Below, piece by piece: positions 44,741 through 53,286 of a stretch of DNA of 64,000 bases. The notes below the pieces were generated by a model. It saw only the letters and a program-made list of their open reading frames with translations. It was not told the origin of the DNA and made no database searches. Each line of letters begins with the position of its first letter. Position 1 is the stretch's first letter. The DNA comes from CBDDBX01 sp965225955 (GTDB lineage Bacteria; Acidobacteriota; Aminicenantia; UBA2199): assembly GCA_965225955.1 (NCBI GenBank), contig CBDDBX010000044.1, positions 1 to 64,000 on the forward strand, given 5' to 3'. The position numbers and the translations under genes are program-made.

Positions 44741-45246
44741 TTAGCCTCCTGATAATAATATGTCACTATAATTGATAAAACGCAAAACTTCAAGATAATT
44801 AAGATAAAAACCGTTTTTTACATGTTTTACTAGTCAAAAGCCCTGAATTGTCCAATTTTTTTACGGAAATATTTCAATAATCAAAACTTTTCCAAAATCA
44901 TAACTCATGCTGAAGACAACCCGGTTCAAATGATGAAACAAGAAAAATATCCGCAGAATTATCAGAGAAAAACAGAACGCCGCTGATTTTCAGGCCATTC
45001 TCTATACATAACTTTGAAAATATTGACCAACACGGACTTTAATTGTGGGAAATATAAGAGACTCTCACGGACGAACACTAATAGATGTTGTTTCAGAGCT
45101 TTGAAAATTCAAAATCAATTAACTACAAAATTATTCTGGTTTCCTGTTGACAGTGTCAGTCTGTGTAAATATCGAAGCTGATTCAGAAATTAAACTGTAA
45201 ACTTCTCCTGAAGAGGAGTGAATTTTATGAAAACAGGGAATTGCTT
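44741..45246. other. Intergenic region, possible remnants only
   Basis: About 500 bp. No intact gene. A 7-codon ORF at 45228-45251 has a strong GAGGAG ribosome-binding site and could be the stub of a lost gene. Phrases such as CACGGACTT (45030) and CTCACGGACGAACAC (45065) resemble the CGTGT-type intergenic wording found elsewhere in the window. Confidence 0.4.
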
Positions 45247-45417
45247 CTAAATGAAACTCATGATCCAGCTACCTGCAATAACACCAAAAACCATCATGCA
45301 GAATAGCTTGACACCGTATCTGATTATCTCTTTTTTCTCATCAAACTTCAGAAAAGCAAGCATTACAGATACTATAGAAGCAAAGACTATCATTGAAATA
45401 AGGTGACTCTTAAACAT
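45247..45417 (-). CDS. Small two-helix membrane protein
   Basis: 56 residues from the ATG at 45417. Two membrane helices (HLISMIVFASIVSVMLAFL and KLFCMMVFGVIAGSWIMSF) are separated by a charged loop KFDEKKEIIRYG. It overlaps the preceding gene by 8 bp, so both are made together. The longer in-frame version starting at 45486 would lie inside the neighbour and is rejected. No family recognised. Confidence 0.55.
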   Translation of the reverse strand: MFKSHLISMIVFASIVSVMLAFLKFDEKKEIIRYGVKLFCMMVFGVIAGSWIMSFI

Positions 45418-45817
45418 TTCCCACTTCCCTTTTTTTTGCCAGATCAAAAGCGTTAAGTGCAACAAGGTAGTTAAGAAGCCCTGCACTTACCAGATAGGTT
45501 GTACCGTAATTGTAGGTAACTTCAGTTATAGCACCTTTTCCCAGCCCCACAAGGCTTACTATGAAATAGAAGATTCCACTTCCAAGATCCCCAAGGAAAC
45601 CCAGAATAAGGAGTGGGTGATAACTTTCAGCTGCTACACCAAAACTATTTGTTATAACAGTGTAAGGAACGTAGAAACGGCCCTGCATAACTATTCCCAG
45701 AACCATTAAGAGAATTGTGCCTCCAAGAAAAACTGCTGCTTTGAGACGCTTTTTGAGATAAAAATGCCCCGCACCGGGAAACAACCAGGAAATCAAGAAT
45801 ATCAATAACGGCTTCAT
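45410..45817 (-). CDS. Polytopic membrane protein (DUF6677-like)
   Basis: 135 residues with about four membrane helices. The N-terminal FLISWLFPGAGHFYLKKRLKAAVF is the 'PGxGHxxLGrrxxAxxf' motif of TM2/DUF6677-type proteins. The function is unknown. A TATAAT lies close to the ATG with no clear Shine-Dalgarno. It pairs with the small membrane protein that overlaps its end. Confidence 0.65.
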   Translation of the reverse strand: MKPLLIFLISWLFPGAGHFYLKKRLKAAVFLGGTILLMVLGIVMQGRFYVPYTVITNSFGVAAESYHPLLILGFLGDLGSGIFYFIVSLVGLGKGAITEVTYNYGTTYLVSAGLLNYLVALNAFDLAKKREVGNV

Positions 45818-45899
45818 CGAAAAAATTATACTTCATATAACAACAGTTTACAAGTCTGCGAACGAAGTACGCAACGAAGTGAAGTACGAGTAATGTCGC

Positions 45900-46067
45900 A
45901 GATGGGAGCAAGCGAGGGACACAGCTTGTCACCATATCCTTACGCATGAGCAACGAGCTTGCGAGTAGCGATTAATGGCGGAGATGGGAGCAAGCGAGGA
46001 ACGCAGCTTGTCACTTTATCAACTTTATAAATTAAGCAGTGAATACGAGCGAGGAACGCAATTTATC
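45900..46067. repeat. Short G+C-richer tandem-like repeats
   Basis: A 33-bp unit (AGATGGGAGCAAGCGAGG followed by RACRCAGCTTGTCAC) occurs at 45900-45932 and 45982-46014 with 31 of 33 identities, 82 bp apart. A shorter derivative (GAGCGAGGAACGCA) is at 46047-46060. The preceding 45855-45890 has related GAACGAAGTACG-type wording. The composition is unlike the A+T-rich surroundings. Confidence 0.65.
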
Positions 46068-46071
46068 CTGA

Positions 46072-46275
46072 GTTTACCGAATAAACTGGTATAGAGTTGA
46101 AGAGGCAAAGAAACGCCTTGCAGATCCGGCTGAGCTTAATTTCGTAATTTTGAAAATTGCATTTGATTCCGGTTTCAACTCTAAATCTGTCTTTAATTCA
46201 GCTTTTAAAAAGAGTACAGGAATCAGCCCTTCTGAATACAGAAGGTTAAATATTAAGCTTAACAAGAAAGATTGA
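46072..46275 (+). pseudogene. AraC-family HTH fragment
   Basis: The plus-strand frame reads YRVEEAKKRLADPAELNFVI, then LKIAFDSGFNSKSVFNSAFK, then KSTGISPSEYRRL and a stop at 46273. This is the second half of an AraC/XylS DNA-binding domain. An in-frame stop (46069) lies right before it, and nothing upstream encodes the rest. It is a remnant of a regulator left after rearrangement, and it runs into the 3' end of the convergent minus-strand ORF. Confidence 0.75.
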
Positions 46276-46692
46276 AGCTCTGTCCAGTAACCACTCCGCC
46301 CAGATCAGTATAAGTTTATATAGCTCATACATCTCTTTTGATTCTTCCAGATAGCTCTTCCTCTCAAGAACAACTCTTGTTTCTGTAACAGCTGATTTCC
46401 ATCGGTTAATTGTGGAAGAGAGAGTTCCATCTCCAAAATCAACATCAGGAGTATCCCCTGCAGATTGTTTGGTAAACTCACCATCTGTTCCGGCTGCAGG
46501 TTCAGCTGTTTTTTTATCAGCTGCAGATTCAGTAACAACTATCTTTTTAATTTTCTTCTCTCTGGGAGGAGCAGGATCAAAAAGAGATGCAGCATCTGCT
46601 ACAAGATATACCAGTACATGCAGAAATGCAGATACTATAAGAAAAAACACCATTCTGTAATTGTCTACAGAACTTCTCTGATTCAATATCAT
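46246..46692 (-). CDS. Membrane-anchored protein with TonB-like N-terminus, possibly chimeric
   Basis: 148 residues. An N-terminal membrane helix (MVFFLIVSAFLHVLVYLVA) is followed by a Pro/Lys-rich and acidic linker (FDPAPPREKKIKKIVV), as in TonB-type energy transducers, and then a helical part with no TonB C-terminal domain. An AGGAG ribosome-binding site precedes the ATG. Its last ~10 codons lie on the back of the AraC fragment, so the original end has probably been replaced. It could be a broken gene that is still translated. Confidence 0.45.
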   Translation of the reverse strand: MILNQRSSVDNYRMVFFLIVSAFLHVLVYLVADAASLFDPAPPREKKIKKIVVTESAADKKTAEPAAGTDGEFTKQSAGDTPDVDFGDGTLSSTINRWKSAVTETRVVLERKSYLEESKEMYELYKLILIWAEWLLDRASIFLVKLNI

Positions 46693-46695
46693 TAA

Positions 46696-47237
46696 AACTC
46701 CTGCCCCAATGATACTACCATAAAGAGAAAAAGAGTTGAAAAGAAGAGATCACCCGGGAAAATCAAACCCGCAGATAACCGGTTCATAGCTCCTGTTGAA
46801 GTTCCCGATGAGATCGAAGATGAAGAATTTTCTGACCTCATGGACATGCCTGAAGGTATAAAAGGAGGAATAGGATCTGATGAAAGTGGTTTTATGCCTG
46901 ATGTTTCCGGCTCTGCACCTGGATGAACTGAATCGGAAGATTCTTCAGCAGCTTAAACAAGAGTTACAGAACCTGCTAAATTGATACGTAAAGTAAATCC
47001 CGTATCAGAGATGTCGTTGTAATTGAAGCAGTTACAGATATTTATGAAAGAGTCAGAAATGCAGGAGTAATCTCAGGTCACTCTCTCCTTAACAGTAGTG
47101 CTATTGCAGCTGTGAAACAGTGGATATATGAGCCTTACATTGTTAATGGAGCTCCAAAACCTGTCAGATTTACCGTCAGAATAATCTTTTCCACAAAAAA
47201 TCGATATTTTTTTACCCATAAATCATTTATTTTGTAG
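46696..47237 (+). pseudogene. Decayed tonB-family energy-transducer gene
   Basis: In one plus-strand frame: linker APVEVPDEIEDEEFSDL, acidic/Gly segment, stop at 46924, stop at 46954, then AKLIRKVNPV. After a frameshift near 47004-47010: DVVVIEAVTDIYERVRNAGV, AIAAVKQWIYEPYIVNGAPK and PVRFTVRIIF, ending at 47237. These are the successive parts of a TonB C-terminal domain (KVNPVYPxxA...VxLxVxIDxxGxVxxxxV...AAxxAVxQWxYxP). About a dozen residues (the YPExARxxxxEG part) are missing at the shift. Clearly non-functional. Confidence 0.82.
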
Positions 47238-47288
47238 AAACTTAGTTATATACTGTGTTATAATCTGCTATTGAAAGATAGAGAAGCA

Positions 47289-48275
47289 ATGAATCTGAAG
47301 GATAAAAAAGTTCTGATAACAGGAGCCGATGGTTTCATCGGTTCACATCTGACTGAAGCTCTGGTTTCTGAATGCAGGTCAGTAAAGGCCCTTGCCTGCT
47401 ATAACTCATTCAATTCCTGGGGCTGGCTTGAAAACCTGGAATCTCTTAGAGATATTGAAGTTGTTTCAGGAGACATAAGAGATTACCATTTTATGAAAGA
47501 GGTAAGCTCTGACACTGATATTGTCTTTCACCTGGCAGCTTTAATAGGCATTCCATACTCTTACACAGCTCCAGCAAGTTATGTAGATACCAACGTGAAC
47601 GGAACTCTTAATACCTGTAAAGCAGCTCTGGAGAACGGCTGTGAAAAGATCATTCACACCTCAACTTCAGAAGTTTACGGCTCCGCACTCTACGTTCCAA
47701 TTGATGAGAAACACCCAATACAGCCACAATCCCCTTACAGTGCGAGCAAAATTGCTGCAGATGCTATGGCTTACAGCTTCTTCAGTTCCTTTAATCTTCC
47801 TCTGGTTACTGCAAGGCCTTTTAACACATACGGTCCAAGGCAGTCAGCCAGAGCAATTATTCCCACAATAATTTCACAGATTCTGTCAGGCAGCAGATCT
47901 CTTAAACTGGGTAACCTTACTCCAACAAGAGACCTCAACTATGTAGAAGACACTGTAAAAGGCTTTATTGCCCTTGCAGCTACAGATAATATAAGCGGTG
48001 AAACAGTTAATATAGGAACCGGCACTGAACACTCCATGCAGAAAGTTGTTGATACAATTATAAAGCTCCTTGAAGCTGATGTGGAGATTGTATCGGATTC
48101 TGCAAGAGTAAGACCTGAAAAATCGGAAGTTAACAGACTTCTGTGCGATAACAGTAAACTTAAGTCCCTCACAGGGTTCACACCTGGAACCACTCTTGAA
48201 GAGGGCTTAAGTAACACAATAGACTGGATGAAAAAAAACATCGGAATATATAAACCCGAAATATATAATCTATAA
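47289..48275 (+). CDS. NAD-dependent sugar-nucleotide 4,6-dehydratase, LegB-like
   Basis: About 328 residues of the extended SDR family. Rossmann motif GADGFIGSHL, then FNSWGWLENL and VFHLAALIGIPYSYTAPASYVDTN, which are typical of the LegB/LLPSF_EDH group. The catalytic TSTSEVYG and YSASK, and PFNTYGPRQSARAIIPT, follow. LegB opens the legionaminic-type sugar pathway by making a 4-keto-6-deoxy UDP- or GDP-GlcNAc. I take the ATG at 47289; a TTG at 47271 in frame is possible. A TATAAT at 47259-47264 is the probable promoter of the operon. Confidence 0.87.
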   Translation: MNLKDKKVLITGADGFIGSHLTEALVSECRSVKALACYNSFNSWGWLENLESLRDIEVVSGDIRDYHFMKEVSSDTDIVFHLAALIGIPYSYTAPASYVDTNVNGTLNTCKAALENGCEKIIHTSTSEVYGSALYVPIDEKHPIQPQSPYSASKIAADAMAYSFFSSFNLPLVTARPFNTYGPRQSARAIIPTIISQILSGSRSLKLGNLTPTRDLNYVEDTVKGFIALAATDNISGETVNIGTGTEHSMQKVVDTIIKLLEADVEIVSDSARVRPEKSEVNRLLCDNSKLKSLTGFTPGTTLEEGLSNTIDWMKKNIGIYKPEIYNL

Positions 48276-48290
48276 ACATAAGGAGACACT

Positions 48291-49667
48291 ATGAGCTTTA
48301 AAAAGAACATACTCTGTATCGGAGCCGGATATGTTGGTGGCCCGACAATGTCAGTAATTGCAATGAAATGCCCTGAATACAGAATAGATGTTGTTGACAT
48401 CAACCAGCAGAGAATTGATGAGTGGAATTCAGATAATCTACCAATATATGAACCAGGACTTTACGAAGTGGTAAAAGAGGTAAGAGATAAAAACCTCTTC
48501 TTCTCAACTGATGTTGCTGCAGGAATTAAAAGAGCTGATATTATATTTGTTTCCGTAAATACTCCAACCAAGACTTTTGGTGAAGGTGCCGGTATGGCTT
48601 CTGATCTGCAGTACTGGGAAAAAACTGCTCACGAAATAGTGAATAACTCAGACAGTGACAAGATCATTGTTGAAAAGAGTACTCTTCCTGTAAGAACAGC
48701 TGAAGCTATGGAAAGAATTCTTAAATCAAACAGTAAAGGGATACATTTTGAAGTTCTTTCAAATCCTGAGTTCCTTGCTGAAGGTACAGCTATTAAAGAT
48801 CTTATTGAAGGAGATCGTGTACTGATTGGTTCACACAAAACACCTGAAGGTCTCAAAGCATGCAGAGAAGTTGCAGATATTTATGCACACTGGATGGAAG
48901 AAGATAGAATCATTACAACAAACTTATGGTCATCAGAGCTGTCAAAACTTGTTGCCAATGCATTCCTTGCACAGAGAATCTCTTCAATTAACTCAATTTC
49001 TGCACTATGCGAAGTTACTGACGCTGATGTTTCAGAAATTGCTTATGCTGTAGGAAGTGATTCAAGAATCGGTTCAAAATTCCTCAACGCCAGTGTTGGT
49101 TTTGGTGGTTCATGCTTCCAGAAAGATATTCTTAATCTGGTATATATTGCAAAAAGTTATGGTCTTCATGAAGTTGCTGACTACTGGGAAAGTGTTGTAA
49201 AGATGAACTTCTGGCAGGAAACCCGTTTTGTAAATAAAATGATAAAAGCCATGTTCAATACTCTTGCTTCAAAGAAAATTGCCCTCTTTGGTTTTGCATT
49301 TAAAGCAGATACAGGTGACACAAGAGAATCTCCTGCAATTCTTGTAACAAGAAAGCTCCTCAGTGAAAGAGCCAATGTGTCTATTACTGATCCTAAAGCT
49401 ATTAAAAATGCAAAAATCGATCTGGAAGATGTTCTTGATGAAGTGGTTTTTGAAGAAGATCCATACAAAGCAGCAGAAGGTGCACACGCAATTGCTGTTG
49501 TTACTGAGTGGAAAGAATACAAAGAACTTGACTACAAAAAGATATATGACTCAATGGCGAAACCAGCTTTTATTTTCGATGGTCGTAACATTCTGAATCA
49601 TCAGGAACTATTTGAAATTGGTTTCAACGTTTATCCACTGGGAAAAACTGCTCTGTCACACTTCTAG
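48291..49667 (+). CDS. UDP-glucose 6-dehydrogenase, animal-like type
   Basis: 458 residues. The N-terminus (ILCIGAGYVGGPTMSVIA...DVVDINQQRIDEWNSDNLPIYEPGL) and VSVNTPTKTFGEGAG are very close to the eukaryotic UGDH group rather than to short bacterial Ugd. Catalytic Cys is in GFGGSCFQKD; GFAFKADTGDTRESPA is the family's substrate-domain motif. It oxidises UDP-glucose to UDP-glucuronate for surface polysaccharide. An AAGGAG ribosome-binding site supports the start. Confidence 0.92.
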   Translation: MSFKKNILCIGAGYVGGPTMSVIAMKCPEYRIDVVDINQQRIDEWNSDNLPIYEPGLYEVVKEVRDKNLFFSTDVAAGIKRADIIFVSVNTPTKTFGEGAGMASDLQYWEKTAHEIVNNSDSDKIIVEKSTLPVRTAEAMERILKSNSKGIHFEVLSNPEFLAEGTAIKDLIEGDRVLIGSHKTPEGLKACREVADIYAHWMEEDRIITTNLWSSELSKLVANAFLAQRISSINSISALCEVTDADVSEIAYAVGSDSRIGSKFLNASVGFGGSCFQKDILNLVYIAKSYGLHEVADYWESVVKMNFWQETRFVNKMIKAMFNTLASKKIALFGFAFKADTGDTRESPAILVTRKLLSERANVSITDPKAIKNAKIDLEDVLDEVVFEEDPYKAAEGAHAIAVVTEWKEYKELDYKKIYDSMAKPAFIFDGRNILNHQELFEIGFNVYPLGKTALSHF

Positions 49668-49676
49668 GTTGTAACT

Positions 49677-51503
49677 GTGTGCGGAATAATCTGTTACTGC
49701 GGTACAAAGAATGCTGTACCCATACTGATTGAAGGGCTTAAAAACCTCGAATACCGTGGCTACGACTCTGCCGGCTTTGCTGTACAGGCAGAGTCAGGCA
49801 ACAGAATAGTTAAAGCCAGAGGTAAGGTTGAAGAGCTTGAGCGTAAAAACAGTGGTGAGGAGTTAAACTCCACATGCGGAATAGCCCACACAAGATGGGC
49901 TACCCATGGTGAGCCTTCTGAACAGAATGCCCATCCCCATATAGACTGCACAGGTAAGATAAGCCTTGTTCATAACGGAATAATTGAAAACTATCAGGAA
50001 CTAAAAAAAGAGCTCATTGAGAAAGGCCATAAGTTCAGTTCTGAAACTGATACAGAAGTTATAGCGCACCTCATTGAGGATAATCTTGAAAGCAACCTTG
50101 AAGATGCGGTTCTGAAAAGTGTTGAAAGATTAACCGGAACCTTTGGCATTGCAGTAATGCACGCTGATTTTGAACATAAGATAATTATTGTCAAAAGAGG
50201 CAGTCCCATTATTCTGGGAATCGGAGACAATGAATTTTTTGCCGCTTCAGATGCCAACGCTCTCTCTGTACATACAAACAAACTTATCTATCTGAGAGAT
50301 GATGAAATTGCTGTGCTGAACAGCTCATCTTATTATATAAAGAACTTTCATAACGAAATTCTTGAAAGAGAGACCCACATTCTGGAAGATAAGTTCCAGA
50401 ATATTGATAAAAAAGGTTTTCCTCACTACATGCTTAAGGAGATCTTTGAACAGCCTGAATGTATCAAAAATGCATTCAGAGGCCGTCTTATAGAAGGTGA
50501 ATCTGTTACAAAGCTTGGTGGCCTTGAGCCGGTTGTGGAGAGAATAAAGAACCTGAAAAAACTTATAATAGTCTCCTGTGGCACCAGTTATTATGCAGGA
50601 CTTCTGGGAAGGTATATTTTTGAAAAGTTAACATCCCTTAACGTAGATGTGGAACTGGCTTCAGAGTTCAGATATCGCCATCTTAAAATTGATGCTGATA
50701 CTGCTGTTCTGGCAATTTCCCAGTCCGGCGAAACCGCTGATACCATAGCTGCTATTAAAGAAGCAAAAAGAAAGGGAGCTCTTCTGCTTGGCATAGTCAA
50801 CGTAGTAGGGTCATCCATTTCCCAGATAACAGATGCAGGAGTATACAATTTTGCAGGCCCTGAAATAGGTGTAGCATCTACAAAAATCTATACTTCACAA
50901 CTTGTTATACTTACTCTGGTAGCTCTTATGATCGGCAGAAACGAGAATGTATCTTTCATGGAGGGAAGCGAGATAATATCTTCTCTGAAAAAACTTCCTG
51001 ATCAGATACAGAGTATTCTTGATAATGCAGAAAAGATCAGGGAGATTGCCCTTAAATATGCAGAATTTGATAACTTCCTCTATATCGGCAGACTCTACAA
51101 CTATCCTACAGCAATGGAGGGAGCTCTCAAACTCAAAGAGATCTCTTATATTCATGCTGAAGGTTATGCTGCCGGCGAGATGAAACACGGCCCTATTTCC
51201 CTGATAGATGAGAATTTTCCTACAATTGCTATTGCACCTTCAGATGTAACTCTTGATAAGATGGTCAGTAATATGCAGGAAATAAAAGCCAGAAACGGAA
51301 AGATTCTTTCTATAACAAATGAAGATGCTGAGTCGGTAAAAGAGATTTCTGATGACTCTATCTTTGTACCTAAAACTATAGATATTCTACAGCCGGTACT
51401 CAATGTAATACCTTTGCAGTTACTGGCGTACTACATTGCAGACCATAGAGGCTGCGATATAGATAAACCCAGAAATCTGGCTAAATCTGTAACAGTAGAG
51501 TAG
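49677..51503 (+). CDS. glmS: Glutamine-fructose-6-phosphate aminotransferase
   Basis: 608 residues, full length. The GTG start gives MCGIICYCG, so removal of Met exposes the catalytic Cys of the glutaminase domain. EYRGYDSAGFAV and THTRWATHG-type (AHTRWATHGEPS) motifs follow. Two SIS isomerase domains have SCGTSYYAGL, ISQSGETADT and the C-terminal DKPRNLAKSVTVE. It makes glucosamine-6-phosphate for cell wall and surface sugars. Being between ugd and a nucleotidyltransferase, it may be a pathway-dedicated copy, as glmS paralogues are in legionaminate clusters. Confidence 0.94.
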   Translation: MCGIICYCGTKNAVPILIEGLKNLEYRGYDSAGFAVQAESGNRIVKARGKVEELERKNSGEELNSTCGIAHTRWATHGEPSEQNAHPHIDCTGKISLVHNGIIENYQELKKELIEKGHKFSSETDTEVIAHLIEDNLESNLEDAVLKSVERLTGTFGIAVMHADFEHKIIIVKRGSPIILGIGDNEFFAASDANALSVHTNKLIYLRDDEIAVLNSSSYYIKNFHNEILERETHILEDKFQNIDKKGFPHYMLKEIFEQPECIKNAFRGRLIEGESVTKLGGLEPVVERIKNLKKLIIVSCGTSYYAGLLGRYIFEKLTSLNVDVELASEFRYRHLKIDADTAVLAISQSGETADTIAAIKEAKRKGALLLGIVNVVGSSISQITDAGVYNFAGPEIGVASTKIYTSQLVILTLVALMIGRNENVSFMEGSEIISSLKKLPDQIQSILDNAEKIREIALKYAEFDNFLYIGRLYNYPTAMEGALKLKEISYIHAEGYAAGEMKHGPISLIDENFPTIAIAPSDVTLDKMVSNMQEIKARNGKILSITNEDAESVKEISDDSIFVPKTIDILQPVLNVIPLQLLAYYIADHRGCDIDKPRNLAKSVTVE

Positions 51504-51525
51504 TAATTCAGATAAGGAGAAGATT

Positions 51526-52212
51526 ATGAGAGCTGTTATTCTGGCAGGTGGTAAAGGAACAAGATTAAAACCTTATACATGGGTATTTCCCAAACCTCTG
51601 GTACCTGTTGGAGAAAAGCCTATTCTTCTCCATCTGATTGAGAACCTGAAAAGCTACGGTATAGATAAATTTACCTTCTGTGTTAATCATATGGCTGAGC
51701 TTATTATCACCTACTTTGGTGATGGCAGTAAGTTTGGAGTCGAAATAGAGTATTCAAGAGAAGATACTCCTCTGGGAACAGTTGCTCCTCTTAAACTTAT
51801 CGAAAATCTGCCGGAGAACTTCCTTGTTCTTAACGGCGATCTTCTTACAGACCTGGATTTCAACAGTCTGATTCAGTCACATAAACAGGCCGGCACAGAG
51901 CTTACGGTAAGTACTTTTAAAAGAGAAGTTAATGTGGATTTCGGAGTTATGGAGATCTCTGATAATGGAGAACTTAACAATTTCATCGAAAAACCCACAT
52001 ACAGTTTTGATGTAAGTATGGGTATATATGTTTTTAATAAGAGCATACTTGATATAATTCCCCCGGAAACAGCCTTTGGATTCGATAACCTTATGCATCT
52101 GATGCTCAGGGAGAAGAAGAGAGTCAACATATACAGGCATTCTGGTCACTGGCTGGATATAGGAAGACCTGAAGATTTTGAAAAAGCAAACCTTGATGCA
52201 GCAGGAGAGTAG
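51526..52212 (+). CDS. Sugar-1-phosphate nucleotidyltransferase
   Basis: 228 residues, one NTP-transferase domain without the C-terminal hexapeptide repeats of GlmU. Signature VILAGGKGTRLKPYTWVFPKPLVPVGEKPIL (nucleotide-binding loop), LNGDLLTD (metal site) and WLDIGRPEDFEKAN. It activates a hexose- or hexosamine-1-phosphate. Next to LegB-like and GlmS genes it could be the guanylyl- or uridylyltransferase of that route. An AAGGAG ribosome-binding site precedes the ATG. Confidence 0.88.
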   Translation: MRAVILAGGKGTRLKPYTWVFPKPLVPVGEKPILLHLIENLKSYGIDKFTFCVNHMAELIITYFGDGSKFGVEIEYSREDTPLGTVAPLKLIENLPENFLVLNGDLLTDLDFNSLIQSHKQAGTELTVSTFKREVNVDFGVMEISDNGELNNFIEKPTYSFDVSMGIYVFNKSILDIIPPETAFGFDNLMHLMLREKKRVNIYRHSGHWLDIGRPEDFEKANLDAAGE

Positions 52213-52215
52213 TTG

Positions 52216-53286
52216 ATGAGAAGAGTAATTGAAGATCTTATTGAGAAGAGAAAAAAGGCTCAGTCCAATCTAAAAAAAAGCCTTACAGAACTTGGGGCTT
52301 CCCTCGGGGAAAAATCAGGCTTCTTCAAAAAAAAAGATGAAGGTATAAAAGAGAAGTTTGAACAGCTCAGTGAAGACATTCATGAGCTCATTACTATACA
52401 GGACAGAGAATGGGATGCCTATTCAAATAATCATAAAACTCAGGTTTTTAAATCCCTTCAGTGGAAAATAGATAAGCTTCAGGCCGAGTACTCACAGGTA
52501 AAAAACCTTCTTACAAACTTCATCCATCTTGAAGACTCACTGAAGAGGTTAATTGATACAGCAGATAGTAAAAGTGCAGATAAACTCCAGGAGCTTAAAG
52601 CAGCTTCAGAAGCAGTGTCCCCTCACAGATATTCCGATTTTGAGCAGAGATACAGAGGAGCAGAAGAGTCAGTTACAGAGAAACTGGTTCAATACCTCCC
52701 CCACTTTGAATCCAGAGAGGATATTCTTGACATTGGTTGTGGCAGAGGAGAATTTCTTGAACTTCTGAAAGAGAAATCTATAAGATCCCGTGGTATAGAT
52801 ATGTCGGAATCGATGCTGGAGATTGCCAGAAGTAAAGATCTGGATTGCAGTTACGGAGATGCTCTGGGCTATCTGGAGACTCTTGAAGCAGGCAGTCTTG
52901 GCGGTATTTTCTCATCACAGGTTATTGAACACCTTACTCCCGATTATCTCAGAGATATGGTGCTTCAGTGCAGAAGAACCCTTAAGAAAGGAGCTCCGGT
53001 TATTCTGGAAACTGTTAATCCCCTTTCACTTTTTGCCCTTAGTAATATCTATTTTCTGGACATAACTCATCAGAAACCTCTTCACCCTGAATACATGAGA
53101 TACCTTCTTGAAACCTCTGGTTTTGAAAATGTTGAAATACTCTATTCTGATGAACCTCTGGAAGAGAAACTGGAAGAAATTTCACCGGATATGGAATACG
53201 CGAAAGTATACAATTCAAATATTGACAAACTCAATAAAACACTCTATTCTTCACAGGTATATGCTGTAAAAGGAATAAAGGTATGA
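52216..53286 (+). CDS. Coiled-coil SAM methyltransferase, O-antigen-terminator type
   Basis: 356 residues. Residues 1-~145 are charged and heptad-like (probable coiled coil). A class I methyltransferase follows: motif I ILDIGCGRGEFLELL, RGIDMSESML, SQVIEHL, ETVNPLSLFALSNIYFLDITHQKPLHPEY. The 'NPxS...THxxPLHPE' wording is characteristic of WbdD-like chain-length/termination methyltransferases of O-antigen loci. The coiled coil would fit a molecular-ruler role, but no kinase domain is present. The ATG at 52216 is preferred over the adjoining TTG. Confidence 0.83.
   Translation: MRRVIEDLIEKRKKAQSNLKKSLTELGASLGEKSGFFKKKDEGIKEKFEQLSEDIHELITIQDREWDAYSNNHKTQVFKSLQWKIDKLQAEYSQVKNLLTNFIHLEDSLKRLIDTADSKSADKLQELKAASEAVSPHRYSDFEQRYRGAEESVTEKLVQYLPHFESREDILDIGCGRGEFLELLKEKSIRSRGIDMSESMLEIARSKDLDCSYGDALGYLETLEAGSLGGIFSSQVIEHLTPDYLRDMVLQCRRTLKKGAPVILETVNPLSLFALSNIYFLDITHQKPLHPEYMRYLLETSGFENVEILYSDEPLEEKLEEISPDMEYAKVYNSNIDKLNKTLYSSQVYAVKGIKV

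Noticed and set aside
45140..45251. TTGACA followed by a 7-codon ORF with a strong ribosome-binding site
   Set aside because: No -10 at proper spacing and no protein product of use; it is at most a remnant of a lost gene.
45418..45486. Longer version of the small membrane protein
   Set aside because: The extra residues lie wholly inside the neighbouring gene in another frame and include no conserved-looking sequence.
45900..46067. CRISPR array
   Set aside because: Only two full 33-bp units with 49 bp between them and a degenerate third; no cas genes and no regular spacers.
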